Of a DNA stretch of 64,000 bases, positions 48,014-61,819 are shown one piece after another. Within the stretch, counting starts at the first letter, position 1. Every line of letters begins with the position of its first letter. The DNA is from an uncultured Alphaproteobacteria bacterium (lineage in GTDB: Bacteria; Pseudomonadota; Alphaproteobacteria; HIMB59; GCA-002718135): positions 132,515 to 196,514 of the forward strand of contig CABXWB010000002.1 in assembly GCA_902515745.1 (NCBI GenBank), given 5' to 3'. The notes under the pieces are model-generated. The model did no database searches and had not been told where the DNA came from. It saw nothing but the letters and a program-made list of their open reading frames with translations. The translations under genes were made by a program, and so were the position numbers.

Positions 48014-49080
48014 CTGCTAATTCAATAGGAAAAATCTTTAATTTTACTACATGGGGAGAAAGCCATGGCAAAGCTATAGGTTGTGTTGTCGATGGAGTTC
48101 CATCGAACATAAATTTAACTGAAAAGGATATTCAACCCTATTTAGATAAAAGAAAACCTGGTCAGTCGAAATTTACAACTCAAAGAAAAGAAGAGGATAA
48201 AGTTGAAATACTATCTGGAACTTTTGAAGGAAAAACAACAGGTCATCCTATTTCTCTAATTATTTACAATCAAGATCAGAGATCAAAAGATTATGGTGAT
48301 ATAAAAAGTAAATTTAGACCAGGTCATGCAGATTACACATATTGGAAAAAATATGGAATAAGAGATTATAGAGGTGGTGGTAGATCTAGTGCTAGAGAAA
48401 CTGCAATGAGAGTAGCAGCAGGAGCAATAGCGAGAAAAATCATAAAAAATAAAATTAAAAATCAAGTTGTAATAACAGGTGCACTAATTCAAATAGGTAA
48501 TCATAAAATTAATTATGATAATTGGAATAATAATTTTATTCCAAAAAATAATTTTTGGAGTCCTGATAAAGAAATTATTAAAATATGGGAAAACGAAATA
48601 CAAATTGCAAGAAAATCTGGTTCCTCTTTAGGTGCCATAATTGAAATTAGAGTAAAAGGTTTGCCCGCTGGATTAGGAGAACCTATTTATGAAAAAATAG
48701 ACTCTGACATTGCTAAGGCATTGATGTCTATCAATGCTGTTAAGGGAGTAGAAATGGGTAATGGATTTAGCAGTGTTTATGAAACTGGAATTTCTAATGT
48801 TGATGAAATGAGAATAAAAAATAAGAAACCTTTATTTCTTTCAAATAATAATGGTGGAGTTCTTGGAGGTATTACAACGGGCCAAGAATTAATTACTAGA
48901 TTTGTAGTAAAGCCAACAAGCTCAATATTATCGCCAAAAAAAACAATTAATACAAAATTAAAAGAAACAACAATATCTACTAAAGGTCGTCATGATCCAT
49001 GTGTTGGTATAAGAGCTGTTCCCGTTGGTGAAGCAATGGTTGCCACAACAATAGCTGATCATTGTTTAAGATTTTTTTAA
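48010..49080 (+). CDS. aroC: chorismate synthase
   Basis: Final enzyme of the shikimate pathway, needing reduced [22 protein letters not shown] at the N-terminus, [18 protein letters not shown] and [18 protein letters not shown] are diagnostic. Length of 356 aa is normal. It begins as ATGA with the fabI stop and overlaps the 3' end of tlyA by 15 bp. Confidence 0.97.
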   Translation: MTANSIGKIFNFTTWGESHGKAIGCVVDGVPSNINLTEKDIQPYLDKRKPGQSKFTTQRKEEDKVEILSGTFEGKTTGHPISLIIYNQDQRSKDYGDIKSKFRPGHADYTYWKKYGIRDYRGGGRSSARETAMRVAAGAIARKIIKNKIKNQVVITGALIQIGNHKINYDNWNNNFIPKNNFWSPDKEIIKIWENEIQIARKSGSSLGAIIEIRVKGLPAGLGEPIYEKIDSDIAKALMSINAVKGVEMGNGFSSVYETGISNVDEMRIKNKKPLFLSNNNGGVLGGITTGQELITRFVVKPTSSILSPKKTINTKLKETTISTKGRHDPCVGIRAVPVGEAMVATTIADHCLRFF

Positions 49081-49815
49081 AATACTATAAATCAAAAATT
49101 CTTTATTTCCTTTTGGTCCAGTTATTGGACTTTCGACTAAACCTACAACTTCAGCCTTAATTGTTTTTTTAAACCAATTCGATATATCCTTACATACTTG
49201 TTCATGAATCAATGGATCTTTCACAATACCTTTTTTCAAATTTATTTTATTAGTTTCAAATTGCGGCTTAATTAGTGAAATAATCTCAGCTTTACTAGAT
49301 AAAAGCTTCAAGCTAGGTTCTATAACCTTTTTTAGACTAATGAAACTAACATCACAGACTACCAAATTAATTTTTTCATGAATTATTGAGTTATCTAAAT
49401 ATTTAGCATTAAAATTTTCTATACTAATAATTTTTTTTTCTTTTTTTAATTTTTCATGAAGTTGATTTGTACCAACATCAATAGAATATATTTTTTTAGC
49501 GTTTTTTTTTAAAAGAACTTCTGTGAATCCACCAGTTGATGAACCGATATCTAGACAAATTTTATTTTCAATATCAATCTTAAAATGATCAATCGCTTTG
49601 AGTAATTTGAATGCACCTCTTGATACCCATGGAGGATGAAGTTGTTTAATTTTTATTTTTGAGTTTTCATTAAAACTGTTACCACTTTTGGTAATAATTT
49701 TATCGTTTACATAAACTTGGCCGGCCATAATCATAGATTGGGCTTTTGATTTAGTATCTGCTAAGTTTCTATCCATTAAAAGCTGATCAAGTCTTATTTT
49801 TAGATTTTTACTCAA
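49066..49815 (-). CDS. tlyA: TlyA-family rRNA 2'-O-methyltransferase
   Basis: S4 domain (about 6-65) followed by an FtsJ-like Rossmann methyltransferase with [16 protein letters not shown] as the SAM motif. TlyA enzymes methylate 16S and sometimes 23S rRNA; the old name hemolysin A is misleading. Start is a TTG at 49815. Length of 249 aa is normal. It lies 9 bp after xseB; in many alphaproteobacteria tlyA and xseB are close to dxs, but dxs is not here. Confidence 0.9.
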   Translation of the reverse strand: MSKNLKIRLDQLLMDRNLADTKSKAQSMIMAGQVYVNDKIITKSGNSFNENSKIKIKQLHPPWVSRGAFKLLKAIDHFKIDIENKICLDIGSSTGGFTEVLLKKNAKKIYSIDVGTNQLHEKLKKEKKIISIENFNAKYLDNSIIHEKINLVVCDVSFISLKKVIEPSLKLLSSKAEIISLIKPQFETNKINLKKGIVKDPLIHEQVCKDISNWFKKTIKAEVVGLVESPITGPKGNKEFLIYSILKKS

Positions 49816-49824
49816 ATTTGAAAA

Positions 49825-50043
49825 TTACTTAAAATCTTCTTTTGTGACTTTATTGTTTTCTTGCTTAATTTTTTTAATTTGGTTTTCAATACTTTTTAAT
49901 TTTTCCTCACATGCTTTTTTTAAATTCATTCCTTCTTCGTAAAGTTTTACAGATTCTTCTAAATCAACTTCACCATTTTCTAATTTCTCTACAATAGACT
50001 CAAGTTTTTTTAAATTATTTTCAAAATTATTATCTTTATTCAT
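49825..50043 (-). CDS. xseB: exodeoxyribonuclease VII small subunit
   Basis: XseB is the small helical subunit of exonuclease VII. FENNLKKLESIVEKLENGEV followed by LEESVKLYEEGMNLKKACEE is the family core. Length of 72 aa is normal. Its start lies within the 3' end of the preceding gene (8 bp overlap). The large subunit xseA is not in this window. Confidence 0.93.
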   Translation of the reverse strand: MNKDNNFENNLKKLESIVEKLENGEVDLEESVKLYEEGMNLKKACEEKLKSIENQIKKIKQENNKVTKEDFK

Positions 50044-50329
50044 TAGATGTATCTATTTTTGTAATATTTGATGTTTCTATATCATATATTAAAGCATAAA
50101 CTTTATCATTACTTTTTATTGTAAACAAAATCCTATTATTATCAATCATATCTATATCTGTAATTTTATGCCCTTTTTCTAAATTTAAATTGTAATCAAT
50201 TAAATTTGTTTCTAAATTACTTTGTTTTTTTGTTGTTTTTATATACAAACCATAAACGAGAGCTAAAAAACAAATAACAATTAATATTCCTAAAAATATT
50301 ACTATAAATTTAAGAATTTTTTGAGACAT
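50036..50329 (-). CDS. small single-helix membrane protein, DUF6476-like (tentative)
   Basis: A protein of 97 aa with one N-terminal membrane helix (about 8-28) and a short beta-rich outside domain ending in repeats of the type DNNRILFTIKSNDKVYALIYD. It has the look of a short alphaproteobacterial family found beside rluD (DUF6476 as I recall), which I cannot confirm. Its start codon overlaps that of the divergent rluD (shared CATG), so the two genes lack any intergenic DNA. Confidence 0.65.
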   Translation of the reverse strand: MSQKILKFIVIFLGILIVICFLALVYGLYIKTTKKQSNLETNLIDYNLNLEKGHKITDIDMIDNNRILFTIKSNDKVYALIYDIETSNITKIDTSNE

Positions 50330-51299
50330 GAACGAATTCTATAATCTTAAATTAACTATAAATAAACAATTAAGTTCACAAAGATTAGATAAAGTGCTCG
50401 TTTCAAAATTGGAAGGGTATTCAAGAACACAAATAAAAACTTTAATATTAAATGGCAATGTAAGTCTTAATGAAAAGGAAATAAAAGATCCGTCTTACAT
50501 AACTAAAGAAAATGAAAATTACTTTATAAATATTATCTTAAAACAAGAAACAAAACATTCACCTGAAAATATAGACTTAAACATTATTTTTGAAGATGAA
50601 GATTTAATTGTTATAAATAAACCTCCAAATTTAGTAATGCATCCAGCTCCTGGAAATGAAAGCGGCACTCTTGTGAATGCTCTTATGCATTACACTAATA
50701 ATCAACTAAGTAATTTAGATGATAATGCTAGACCAGGAATAGTCCATCGTTTAGATAAGGATACGAGTGGAATTCTTGTTGTTGCAAAAAATAATAATGT
50801 TCATATTAATTTAGCCGAACAATTCAAAGAACATACGATATCTCGTAGATATAAAGCAATAGTTTGGGGAACTCCTGATAATCAATCAATTGAAGGGTAC
50901 ATAGAGAGAAATAGAAAAAATAGAAAAAAAATGAGTTTAAATAATAAGGGTTTTGGAAAATATTCTAAAACCGATATTAAATTAGAAAAAACTTTTGGTA
51001 TTGCTAGTTTAGTTGACTGCCATTTACATACTGGAAGAACACATCAAATTAGACTTCATTTAACTTCTAAAAATTCTCCAATCATTGGTGATAAGATTTA
51101 TGGAAAAAGTAAAATTAATCAATTTGGAAAAGATAAAAATACATTTAATAAATTCATGATTTTAAAAAATTTTGAAAGACAAGCATTGCATGCTTATCAT
51201 CTTGGTTTTGATCATCCTACATCAAAAAAAAGGATGGATTTTGATATTGAAATTCCTGAAGATTTTAAGAATTTAATTGAATTATTGCTTAAATATTAA
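50328..51299 (+). CDS. rluD: 23S rRNA pseudouridine synthase RluD
   Basis: RluA-family enzyme; RluD makes pseudouridines 1911, 1915 and 1917 in helix 69. S4 domain at about 17-75 (QRLDKVL). The catalytic motif is IVHRLDKDTSGILVVAK, and TGRTHQIRLHLTS follows near 228-240. Length of 323 aa is normal, and the N-terminus aligns in length with E. coli RluD, which supports the ATG at 50328. The promoter must lie inside the divergent gene. Confidence 0.93.
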   Translation: MNEFYNLKLTINKQLSSQRLDKVLVSKLEGYSRTQIKTLILNGNVSLNEKEIKDPSYITKENENYFINIILKQETKHSPENIDLNIIFEDEDLIVINKPPNLVMHPAPGNESGTLVNALMHYTNNQLSNLDDNARPGIVHRLDKDTSGILVVAKNNNVHINLAEQFKEHTISRRYKAIVWGTPDNQSIEGYIERNRKNRKKMSLNNKGFGKYSKTDIKLEKTFGIASLVDCHLHTGRTHQIRLHLTSKNSPIIGDKIYGKSKINQFGKDKNTFNKFMILKNFERQALHAYHLGFDHPTSKKRMDFDIEIPEDFKNLIELLLKY

Positions 51300-51329
51300 A
51301 TTATATTTTATTTGTGATATAGGCGTCCT

Positions 51330-54557
<3,228 letters not shown>

Positions 54558-54565
<8 letters not shown>

Positions 54566-55913
54566 GATAAGGCCTTACTAATTTTTTTATTTCTAGAGAT
54601 TTCTTTTTGACCTCAGTAACTTCTTCCCCTTCGACTAGTATTCTAACTAATGGTTCTGTTCCAGATAACCTTACAAGAGATCTGATTTTTTTATTATTAT
54701 ATAGTTTATCATTTTTTAACTTATCAAGAATTTTTAACAGTTTGGTATTCTTTATTTTATACCTTAAGTTAATTTTTTCTTGGGCAAAGTCATTGTACAA
54801 ATCAAAAAGTTTGCTCGCCTTATTTTTATTTGATATCAAAATTTCAGTGATTTTTAGAGCTGCCAAAATTCCATCACCAGTATTAGAGTGTTCTGACAAT
54901 ATTATATGTCCTGATTGTTCCCCACCTATCATAGATTTAGATTTTTTCATTTGATTTATAACGTTTATATCTCCAACAGATGTTCGCTTAATCTTTAATT
55001 TTAATTTATTTGTGAGATAATTTTCTAATCCCATATTAGACATGACCGTTATAATAACATCATGTTGGTTGGATTTTTTCTGAGGTTTTATATAACTTTT
55101 ACATAACAATCCTATAATTTTATCACCATCAACTTCTTTACCTTCTTCATCTACAACTATTAACCTATCTCCATCACCATCAAATGCAAATCCAATATCA
55201 GCCTTTTCTTTTATGACATTTTGTGAGAGTGATTTCACATCGACTGCACCACAATTTTTATTAATGTTTAAGCCATCTGGATTATTATTTATGGCAATTA
55301 TATTATGACCTAGCTCCCAGAATAAATTTGGCGCTATATTGTATGTAGCTCCATTCGCACAATCTAAAACAATTTTTAATTTTTTCTTGGATGACGTTTT
55401 ATTTAAAGTACTTTTTAAAAATTCTGAGTACCTGCCTGAAGCATCTTCTAGTCTTTTTGCATTTCCGGATACTAATGTGTTGTTTGTTACTTTAGAATAT
55501 TTTTTATTATTTAAAACTATATATTCAACCTTTTGCTCTATTGATGAACTTAATTTTGTTCCAGTTCTGTCAAAAAATTTAAGTCCGTTATATTCATATG
55601 TATTATGAGAAGCTGTAATCATTACACCAATATCAGCTCTTAAAGTTTTAATCATCAATGGTACAGCAGGTGTTGGAAGTGGACCAACTAAAATTACATC
55701 CATGCCCATAGAAATAAATCCAGCTGTAACAAGAGGCTCGTATAAATAACCAGATAATCTTGTATCTTTACAGATGACAACCCTACTATTTTTAGAATCT
55801 TTCTTTTTGAGAAGATATGCTACTGTTTTTGAAATTTTTAAACAAGTTTCAGCAGAAAGAGGTTCCTCATTAACTAAGCACCGTATACCATCGGTACCAA
55901 ATATTTTAGACAT
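54558..55913 (-). CDS. glmM: phosphoglucosamine mutase
   Basis: GlmM converts glucosamine-6-phosphate to the 1-phosphate for peptidoglycan and LPS precursors. N-terminus FGTDGIRCLVNEEPLS, the phosphoserine motif GVMITASHNTYEYNG, the Mg2+ loop FAFDGDGDRL and the C-terminal RLSGTEPLVRILVEG are all present. Length of 451 aa is normal. It follows ftsH by 44 bp, an order common in many proteobacteria. Confidence 0.96.
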
Positions 55914-55957
55914 TTATGTCTTTTATTCAAAAATATAAATAAAGTGAAGTAATTAAA

Positions 55958-57865
55958 TTAGTTAGCAGGAGCAGGAGCAGAACCACCTGTTTTTGGAACA
56001 GAAGGTGAAGTTTTTGGCGGTTTATTATTATCAATATCGTTGCCAAACTCATCTCTAGAAGGCTTTATACCATTTAGTAAATCATTAATTTCAGCACCTG
56101 TGAGTGTCTCATATTCAAGAAGACCTTTAGCTATTATGTGTAGTTGGTCAACATTATCTGTAATAATTTTTCGCGCCTTTGACTTGGCTTCTTCAACTAA
56201 TCTCTTAACTTCTGCATCAATAATTTTTGCTGTATCGTCTGAGACATTTTTAGATTGTGCTACAGAGTGACCTAAGAAGACTTCCTCTTGATTATTTGAG
56301 TATCTAATGAAACCTAGTTTTTTACTAAAGCCAAATTCTGTTATCATTTTTCTTGCTAGATCTGTTGCCTGTTGGATGTCTCCAACAGCACCAGTAGCGA
56401 CCTTATCTTCTCCAAAAATAATTTCCTCTGATATTCTAGCTGCAACGATAGTAACCAATCTAGCTTCTAACTCATCTTTTCTTTGATGAATTTTATCCTT
56501 TTCTGGAAGAGACATAACATATCCTAGAGCTCTTCCTGTGGGGATGATTGAGCTTTTGTAAATTGGTTCGGCTTCTTTAGAGTGAATATTAGCAAGTGCA
56601 TGACCTGCTTCATGATATGCTGTAATCTCTTTATCTTGTTGTGTCATTACCATTGATCTTCTTTCAGCTCCTAGCATTACTTTATCTTTGGCGTACTCAA
56701 AATCCTCAAGAGTTACCATTCTTTTATTTTTTCTCGCAGCCATTAAAGCAGCCTCATTTACTAAGTTTGCTAAATCAGCGCCTGAAAAACCAGGGGTACC
56801 TCTAGCTATTATCCTTGAATCAAATTTAGGTGATACCTTTATCTTTTTTATATGAACTTTTAAAATTTTATCTCTGCCTAATATATCTGGATTTGAAACA
56901 GTTACCTGCCTGTCAAATCTACCTGGCCTTAGCAAAGCAGGATCTAAAACATCAGGTCTGTTAGTTGCAGCAACAATAATTACACCTGCATTAGCTTCAA
57001 AACCGTCCATTTCGACGAGAAGCTGGTTAAGTGTCTGTTCTCTTTCATCATTACCACCGCCAAGACCGGCACCTCTATGACGACCAACTGCATCAATCTC
57101 ATCAATAAAAATTATACAAGGTGCATTTTTCTTACCTTGTTCAAACATATCCCTAACTCTACTTGCTCCTACACCAACAAACATTTCAACAAAATCAGAA
57201 CCAGATATAGAAAAGAATGGAACATTTGCTTCACCGGCGATTGCTCTTGCAAGCAATGTTTTTCCTGTACCTGGAGGCCCTACTAGAAGCGCTCCTCTTG
57301 GTATCTTACCACCTAGTCTTGAAAACTTTGATGGATCTTTTAAAAATTCAACTACTTCTTCAAGCTCTTGTTTAGCTTCATCTATACCAGCTACATCATC
57401 AAATGTAACTTTACCAACAGCTTCATTTAATAATTTAGCTTTAGATTTACCAAAGCCCATGGCTTTTCCACCACCGCCTTGCATCTGGCGCATAAAGAAA
57501 ATCCAAACTCCAATTAATAGAAGCATTGGAAACCAAGACAATAATACACTTAAAAGTGGATGCATTGATCTCTCAGAGGGCTCTGCAGTTATTTTAACTC
57601 CATTTTCATTAAGTTTGTCAACTAAGTTAGGATAGTTTGGTGCATACGTATTGAATGATCTTCCATCATCTAGAAATCCTGTAACCATATTACCACTTAT
57701 GTTTACTTCAGAAACGTTACCATTTTCAGTGGCAGCTATGAAGTCAGAAAAGGAGATCTTTGATGTATTTCTATTATTTGAGCTTCCTTGAAATAGATTA
57801 AACAATACAATTAAAAGGAGTCCAATAATTATCCAAAGAACAACATTTTTACTTATGTTTTTCAT
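55958..57865 (-). CDS. ftsH: ATP-dependent zinc metalloprotease FtsH
   Basis: Membrane-anchored AAA+ protease. Two membrane helices flank a periplasmic domain (about 8-28 and 105-125). Walker A GPPGTGKT is at 196-203, Walker [12 protein letters not shown] follows, and the zinc site HEAGH is at 418-422. The tail from about 605 is low-complexity with proline and alanine. I start at ATG 57865 (MKNISKNVV); an in-frame TTG at 57901 adds 12 residues that do not fit. Length becomes 635 aa. Confidence 0.96.
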   Translation of the reverse strand: MKNISKNVVLWIIIGLLLIVLFNLFQGSSNNRNTSKISFSDFIAATENGNVSEVNISGNMVTGFLDDGRSFNTYAPNYPNLVDKLNENGVKITAEPSERSMHPLLSVLLSWFPMLLLIGVWIFFMRQMQGGGGKAMGFGKSKAKLLNEAVGKVTFDDVAGIDEAKQELEEVVEFLKDPSKFSRLGGKIPRGALLVGPPGTGKTLLARAIAGEANVPFFSISGSDFVEMFVGVGASRVRDMFEQGKKNAPCIIFIDEIDAVGRHRGAGLGGGNDEREQTLNQLLVEMDGFEANAGVIIVAATNRPDVLDPALLRPGRFDRQVTVSNPDILGRDKILKVHIKKIKVSPKFDSRIIARGTPGFSGADLANLVNEAALMAARKNKRMVTLEDFEYAKDKVMLGAERRSMVMTQQDKEITAYHEAGHALANIHSKEAEPIYKSSIIPTGRALGYVMSLPEKDKIHQRKDELEARLVTIVAARISEEIIFGEDKVATGAVGDIQQATDLARKMITEFGFSKKLGFIRYSNNQEEVFLGHSVAQSKNVSDDTAKIIDAEVKRLVEEAKSKARKIITDNVDQLHIIAKGLLEYETLTGAEINDLLNGIKPSRDEFGNDIDNNKPPKTSPSVPKTGGSAPAPAN

Positions 57866-57916
57866 TATTATATTACATAGGAATTTATTATAAAAACACA
57901 ATAGTTTTGTAGAAAA

Positions 57917-58888
57917 TTAAACAGATTTTCTTGAAAAGGTAAGAAAATCATCATTTTTTTTAACAATCATACCCTTAAGATTAAAATTATTAAAATTTAA
58001 TTTCTTCATTTCAATTATTAAGATTCTTGTTTTTTTCGATCGGGGAGCGTTAGATTCATAAAATAAAAATTGATATATTCTTCGTATAATATTTTCAGAA
58101 ATAATTTCATTTAAATTTTTTATATTATCAAGGCCGACAACAATTTTGTTACTGTCAACATGAATCATATTTTTAAGAAGTATCTCAAATATTATTTGAA
58201 TGAAATATGGTGAATAAAAAAGTGTATTCTCAAAATCTTTATTTATTTCTTTAATTATTTTTTGGTCAGATTTTTTAAGAAAATTTCTTATTGAAGGACG
58301 AGTATAATCTAAATCAAAATTTGATGGATCATTAATATATTCTATTTTATTTTTCTTATTATATTCTAATAATTTATCTTTAGAAAAATTTAAAAGTGGT
58401 CTTATTATAAAAACTTTGTTGTAAAGTGACATTTCAGACATTGATTTTAGACCATAAAAGTCACTGCCAGCGATCTTTCTATTCAAAAAAGTTTCTAAAT
58501 TATCGTCTTTGTGGTGAGCAACAAATAGATGCAAAATATTATTTTGAATACAAAATTTTGTAAGTAAATTATAACGGTTATTTCTAGCTTCATTCATATT
58601 TTTCTTAGTCACATTATCTTTATCTACAGTTAGGATTTGAGAGTTGATGTTGTTTTTATCCAAATAGGCAGAAATATATTTTGCTTCTTCTTTTGAATTT
58701 TTTCTAATACGATGATTTACAATTAAAGCAATCAGGTTCCCTTTTTTGTATTTTATAAAAGAATTAACAAGGAATAATAATGACATACTATCTGGACCAC
58801 CAGAAACTGCTACAGCAACCAAAGGGTTTTTCTCAAAAGTGTATTTTTTTTCTATGATTTTAATGAATTCTTTATTTGTAAGCTTCAT
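57917..58888 (-). CDS. tilS: tRNA(Ile)-lysidine synthase TilS (short form)
   Basis: TilS adds lysine to C34 of tRNA-Ile(CAU). The PP-loop SGGPDS is at 29-34, and HHKDDNLETFLNRKIAGS is the second family motif. At 323 aa it lacks most of the C-terminal domain that brings E. coli TilS to about 430 aa, a reduction seen in small genomes. It overlaps cpoB by 4 bp and lies upstream of ftsH, a conserved tilS-ftsH order. Confidence 0.92.
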   Translation of the reverse strand: MKLTNKEFIKIIEKKYTFEKNPLVAVAVSGGPDSMSLLFLVNSFIKYKKGNLIALIVNHRIRKNSKEEAKYISAYLDKNNINSQILTVDKDNVTKKNMNEARNNRYNLLTKFCIQNNILHLFVAHHKDDNLETFLNRKIAGSDFYGLKSMSEMSLYNKVFIIRPLLNFSKDKLLEYNKKNKIEYINDPSNFDLDYTRPSIRNFLKKSDQKIIKEINKDFENTLFYSPYFIQIIFEILLKNMIHVDSNKIVVGLDNIKNLNEIISENIIRRIYQFLFYESNAPRSKKTRILIIEMKKLNFNNFNLKGMIVKKNDDFLTFSRKSV

Positions 58889-59802
58889 TCATTATTTTCT
58901 AAGCAATTATACTCTACAATTTGTTTTTTGGTTTGAGGAATTATTTTATTTTTAGGAAAATCTATAATTAGTTTTTCCATAGTTTTACAAGCTTCATTAG
59001 TTTTTTCAACTTGGTATAATGATTGAGAAAGTTTAAAGAGCATTTCTGCAGCTTTAATACTGTCTGGGAATTTTTGGAAGCCTTCTGCAAATATAAGTGC
59101 TGCCTCCCTATAATTTTTTTCTAGAATATATAATTCTCCAAGCCAATAATGTGCTGAACCCGATAATTGATTTTGAGGATTATCTAAAATAAACTGTTCA
59201 AATGAAGTTTTAGCATCCTGCCATTTTTTATCTCTTATATTATCAAACGCTACCTGGAATTGATCTTCAGGTGATAAAATCTCTTCTTTTTCATTAGAAT
59301 TTACCTCCTGGTCTTCAGATATAACTTCTTCATTTGTATCATTTGTGTTTTTTGAAATATTTAATGTTCCAAGTGTATTTTCTGTTTCATTATCACTTAA
59401 AGTATTGCTTTTAACTTCAGAACTGTCTTGTAAAGCTTCATCAGTATTTACTTCAACATTATTTAAAGGAACTGATTGGAAATTATTAATAACTAATTCT
59501 AAATTTTCTAATTTATTAAAGATATCGTCTAATTGAAAATACAATTCTTCTAAATTAGAAGTTAAATTTTTTATATCATTTTCAATGTCATATATTCGCA
59601 AATCGATAGCGGAAAGATTTTTAACGAAATCATTATTTGTTCCATTTGATTGATTCAGTGAATTTGAAAATACTTCTTTGGAAAGATCTGAGACTTCTCT
59701 TTGTAATCTTTCTAATTGTTGGGAGATAGTTAGATCACTTTCATTAGAAAGAGAATTGCTTGAAAAAAATAGAATTAAAACTGTGAGTATGTATTTAACC
59801 AT
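58885..59802 (-). CDS. cpoB: Tol-Pal associated periplasmic protein CpoB (YbgF)
   Basis: Predicted Sec signal at 1-19, then a heptad-like coiled coil (about 23-112), an acidic Asn/Glu-rich linker (about 115-180) and TPR repeats (about 183-300) with SAHYWLGELYILEKNYREAA. In E. coli CpoB coordinates PBP1B with TolA. Length of 305 aa is normal. It is separated from pal by a 77 bp gap that holds a hairpin terminator. Confidence 0.92.
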   Translation of the reverse strand: MVKYILTVLILFFSSNSLSNESDLTISQQLERLQREVSDLSKEVFSNSLNQSNGTNNDFVKNLSAIDLRIYDIENDIKNLTSNLEELYFQLDDIFNKLENLELVINNFQSVPLNNVEVNTDEALQDSSEVKSNTLSDNETENTLGTLNISKNTNDTNEEVISEDQEVNSNEKEEILSPEDQFQVAFDNIRDKKWQDAKTSFEQFILDNPQNQLSGSAHYWLGELYILEKNYREAALIFAEGFQKFPDSIKAAEMLFKLSQSLYQVEKTNEACKTMEKLIIDFPKNKIIPQTKKQIVEYNCLENNE

Positions 59803-59836
59803 TAACTGATTTTAATTTCTAATTGAGATAAAAATG

Positions 59837-59860
59837 TGGCGCTATATTTCTATAGCGCCA
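59837..59860 (-). terminator. intrinsic terminator or attenuator after pal
   Basis: On the minus strand TGGCGCTATA / GAAA / TATAGCGCCA is a perfect 10 bp stem with a GNRA-type tetraloop, followed by CATTTTTATC. It lies 20 bp after the pal stop and 35 bp before cpoB. It should end part of the tol-pal transcripts; no T run follows on the plus strand side. Confidence 0.75.
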
Positions 59861-59879
59861 AAGTATTAAGGAATAATAA

Positions 59880-60401
59880 CTAATTAACTAAAGTTACTGA
59901 TCTTCTGTTTTGAGCCCATGCTCCATCGTTTGATCCGACAACAGCAGGTCTTTCTTTACCATAACTAATAGTTGAAACTCTATCAGGATTTATTCCTAAT
60001 CCTATAAGATAATTTTTAACAGCCTGAGCTCTTTTTTCACCAAGAGCTAAATTGTACTCCCTAGTTCCTCTTTCATCGCAGTGTCCTTCAATTGTGACAG
60101 AAACATCGCTATTCTGCTTAAGCCATGCAACTTGATCTTGAAGTAACTCAAGAGCGTCAGAGTCTAAATCTGAACTATCATATCCAAAAAATACTCTGTC
60201 ACCAACATTAACAATTAAGTCTTCCTGTGAACCAGAAACTATTCCACTTCCTGCAGTTTCAGTAATTGTTCCTTCAGAAGAAACATCACTTCCAGAACTA
60301 CTTGATCCTGAACCAGAAGAGTCAGCTGAGTCTTTTGGTGTCGTTGCACAAGCTGCAACAAACAAAACCATAAATATAGAGATAAAAAACTTGTAAAACA
60401 T
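59880..60401 (-). CDS. pal: peptidoglycan-associated lipoprotein Pal
   Basis: Outer-membrane lipoprotein that holds peptidoglycan and is positioned by Tol. Signal with lipobox VAAC (C18), a Ser/Gly-rich linker (22-55), then an OmpA-like domain with VTIEGHCDERGTREYNLALG and AQNRRSVTLVN that bind diaminopimelate. Length of 173 aa is normal. The start has a good AAGGGAG. Confidence 0.96.
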   Translation of the reverse strand: MFYKFFISIFMVLFVAACATTPKDSADSSGSGSSSSGSDVSSEGTITETAGSGIVSGSQEDLIVNVGDRVFFGYDSSDLDSDALELLQDQVAWLKQNSDVSVTIEGHCDERGTREYNLALGEKRAQAVKNYLIGLGINPDRVSTISYGKERPAVVGSNDGAWAQNRRSVTLVN

Positions 60402-60502
60402 AAAAAATTGCTCCCTTAATACTTTAAGTAGATATACTAAATTACAACCAGTTCCTTAACATTTTTTTTAAAATTTCGTATATTTTTTTGTATTATATTG
60501 AA

Positions 60503-61819
60503 TTAATGCATCAAAGGAGACCAAGCTGGGTCAGACCCTCCTAAGGGAGTTATTATTTTTCTTTCATTAAAACCAGTCAAATCAATAGAATATAGACTGG
60601 ATTCACCACCTGATCCATCCTCAGCAGTTCTCTCTTCTTTAAAATACATCAAAAATCTACCATTAGGTGCCCATGTTGGTCCCTCAACATGGAATGATTT
60701 TGCAATCATTCTTTCATTTGAACCGTTAACTTCCATAACACCTATATAAAATTGCCCTCCCTCTTGTTTAGTGAATGCTATCATATCACCTCTCGGTGAC
60801 CAGACAGGTGTGTAGTAACTTCCGGCTTCCCTGCTAATTCTTTTTATATTTTTTCCATTATTATCACTGACATATAAATGTCTTCTTCCACTTCTATCTG
60901 AATTAAAAACTATTTTTTTTCCATCTGGTGAAAAACTAGCAGAAACATCTATTGAAGAATTATTAGTAACTCTTTTTGAAATTCTTGTTTTAAGATCAAG
61001 AATATAAATTTCAGAGTTACCAATTTCTGGATCAGTATAAGACATGACAATTTGATTACCATCAGGTGAAAAACGAGGGGCAAATGTCATTCCAGGAAAT
61101 TCACCTACTATTTCTTGTTTACCAGTTTCGATATCGAAAATGTAAACACGTGGATTATTTCTATTTATATACGACATGTAAGTAATTTTTTGTGAATTAG
61201 GAGAGAACCTTGGAGTTAAAACTAGATATGATCCGTCTGTTAAAAAACGATGGTTTGATTGATCTTGATCCATGATTGCTAATCTTTTTTGTTTATTTTC
61301 TTTTGGTCCTGTCTCAGCAACATAAACTATTCTTGTATCAAAGTAACCACCTTCACCTGTTATATTTTTAAAAATAGAATCTGAGATAATATGAGCGACT
61401 CTTCGCCAATTTTTTTCATTAGTCTGATATTTTTTTCCCACAATTTGTTTTTGTTGAAACACATCATACAATCTAAATTCGACAGATATTTTTCCATTAT
61501 TAGATGAAATTTTTCCAGAAACTAAATGTTGAGCTTTTATTAATTTCCAATCTTCAAATCTTGGCTTGTTTGCCAATGACTCATTATCTTGGATAAATGA
61601 CCTTTTATCAATAGGTAAAAAAAGCCCAGATCTTTCTAAGTTATCAGAAATTACAGTTGAAATATTTTTACCTACTTTTGTTAATTGTGTATTTTTTGAA
61701 TATAACTCTGTAACAGCAATTGGAGTTGGTTTCACACTACCTTGTGTTAGAGTCACTTCTAATGAATAGACTTTAAAACTAGAAAATAAAAAAAAGGTTA
61801 TTAAGAAAACTTTTTTCAT
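60503..61819 (-). CDS. tolB: Tol-Pal system protein TolB
   Basis: Periplasmic protein that moves between TolA and Pal. Sec signal at about 1-20, an N-terminal domain to about 165, and a six-bladed beta propeller with repeats such as PRFSPNSQKITYMSY and ASFSPDGKKIVFNSD. I start at ATG 61819, which overlaps the tolA stop as TGATG; the codon before it is a TTG. Length is 438 aa. Confidence 0.96.
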   Translation of the reverse strand: MKKVFLITFFLFSSFKVYSLEVTLTQGSVKPTPIAVTELYSKNTQLTKVGKNISTVISDNLERSGLFLPIDKRSFIQDNESLANKPRFEDWKLIKAQHLVSGKISSNNGKISVEFRLYDVFQQKQIVGKKYQTNEKNWRRVAHIISDSIFKNITGEGGYFDTRIVYVAETGPKENKQKRLAIMDQDQSNHRFLTDGSYLVLTPRFSPNSQKITYMSYINRNNPRVYIFDIETGKQEIVGEFPGMTFAPRFSPDGNQIVMSYTDPEIGNSEIYILDLKTRISKRVTNNSSIDVSASFSPDGKKIVFNSDRSGRRHLYVSDNNGKNIKRISREAGSYYTPVWSPRGDMIAFTKQEGGQFYIGVMEVNGSNERMIAKSFHVEGPTWAPNGRFLMYFKEERTAEDGSGGESSLYSIDLTGFNERKIITPLGGSDPAWSPLMH

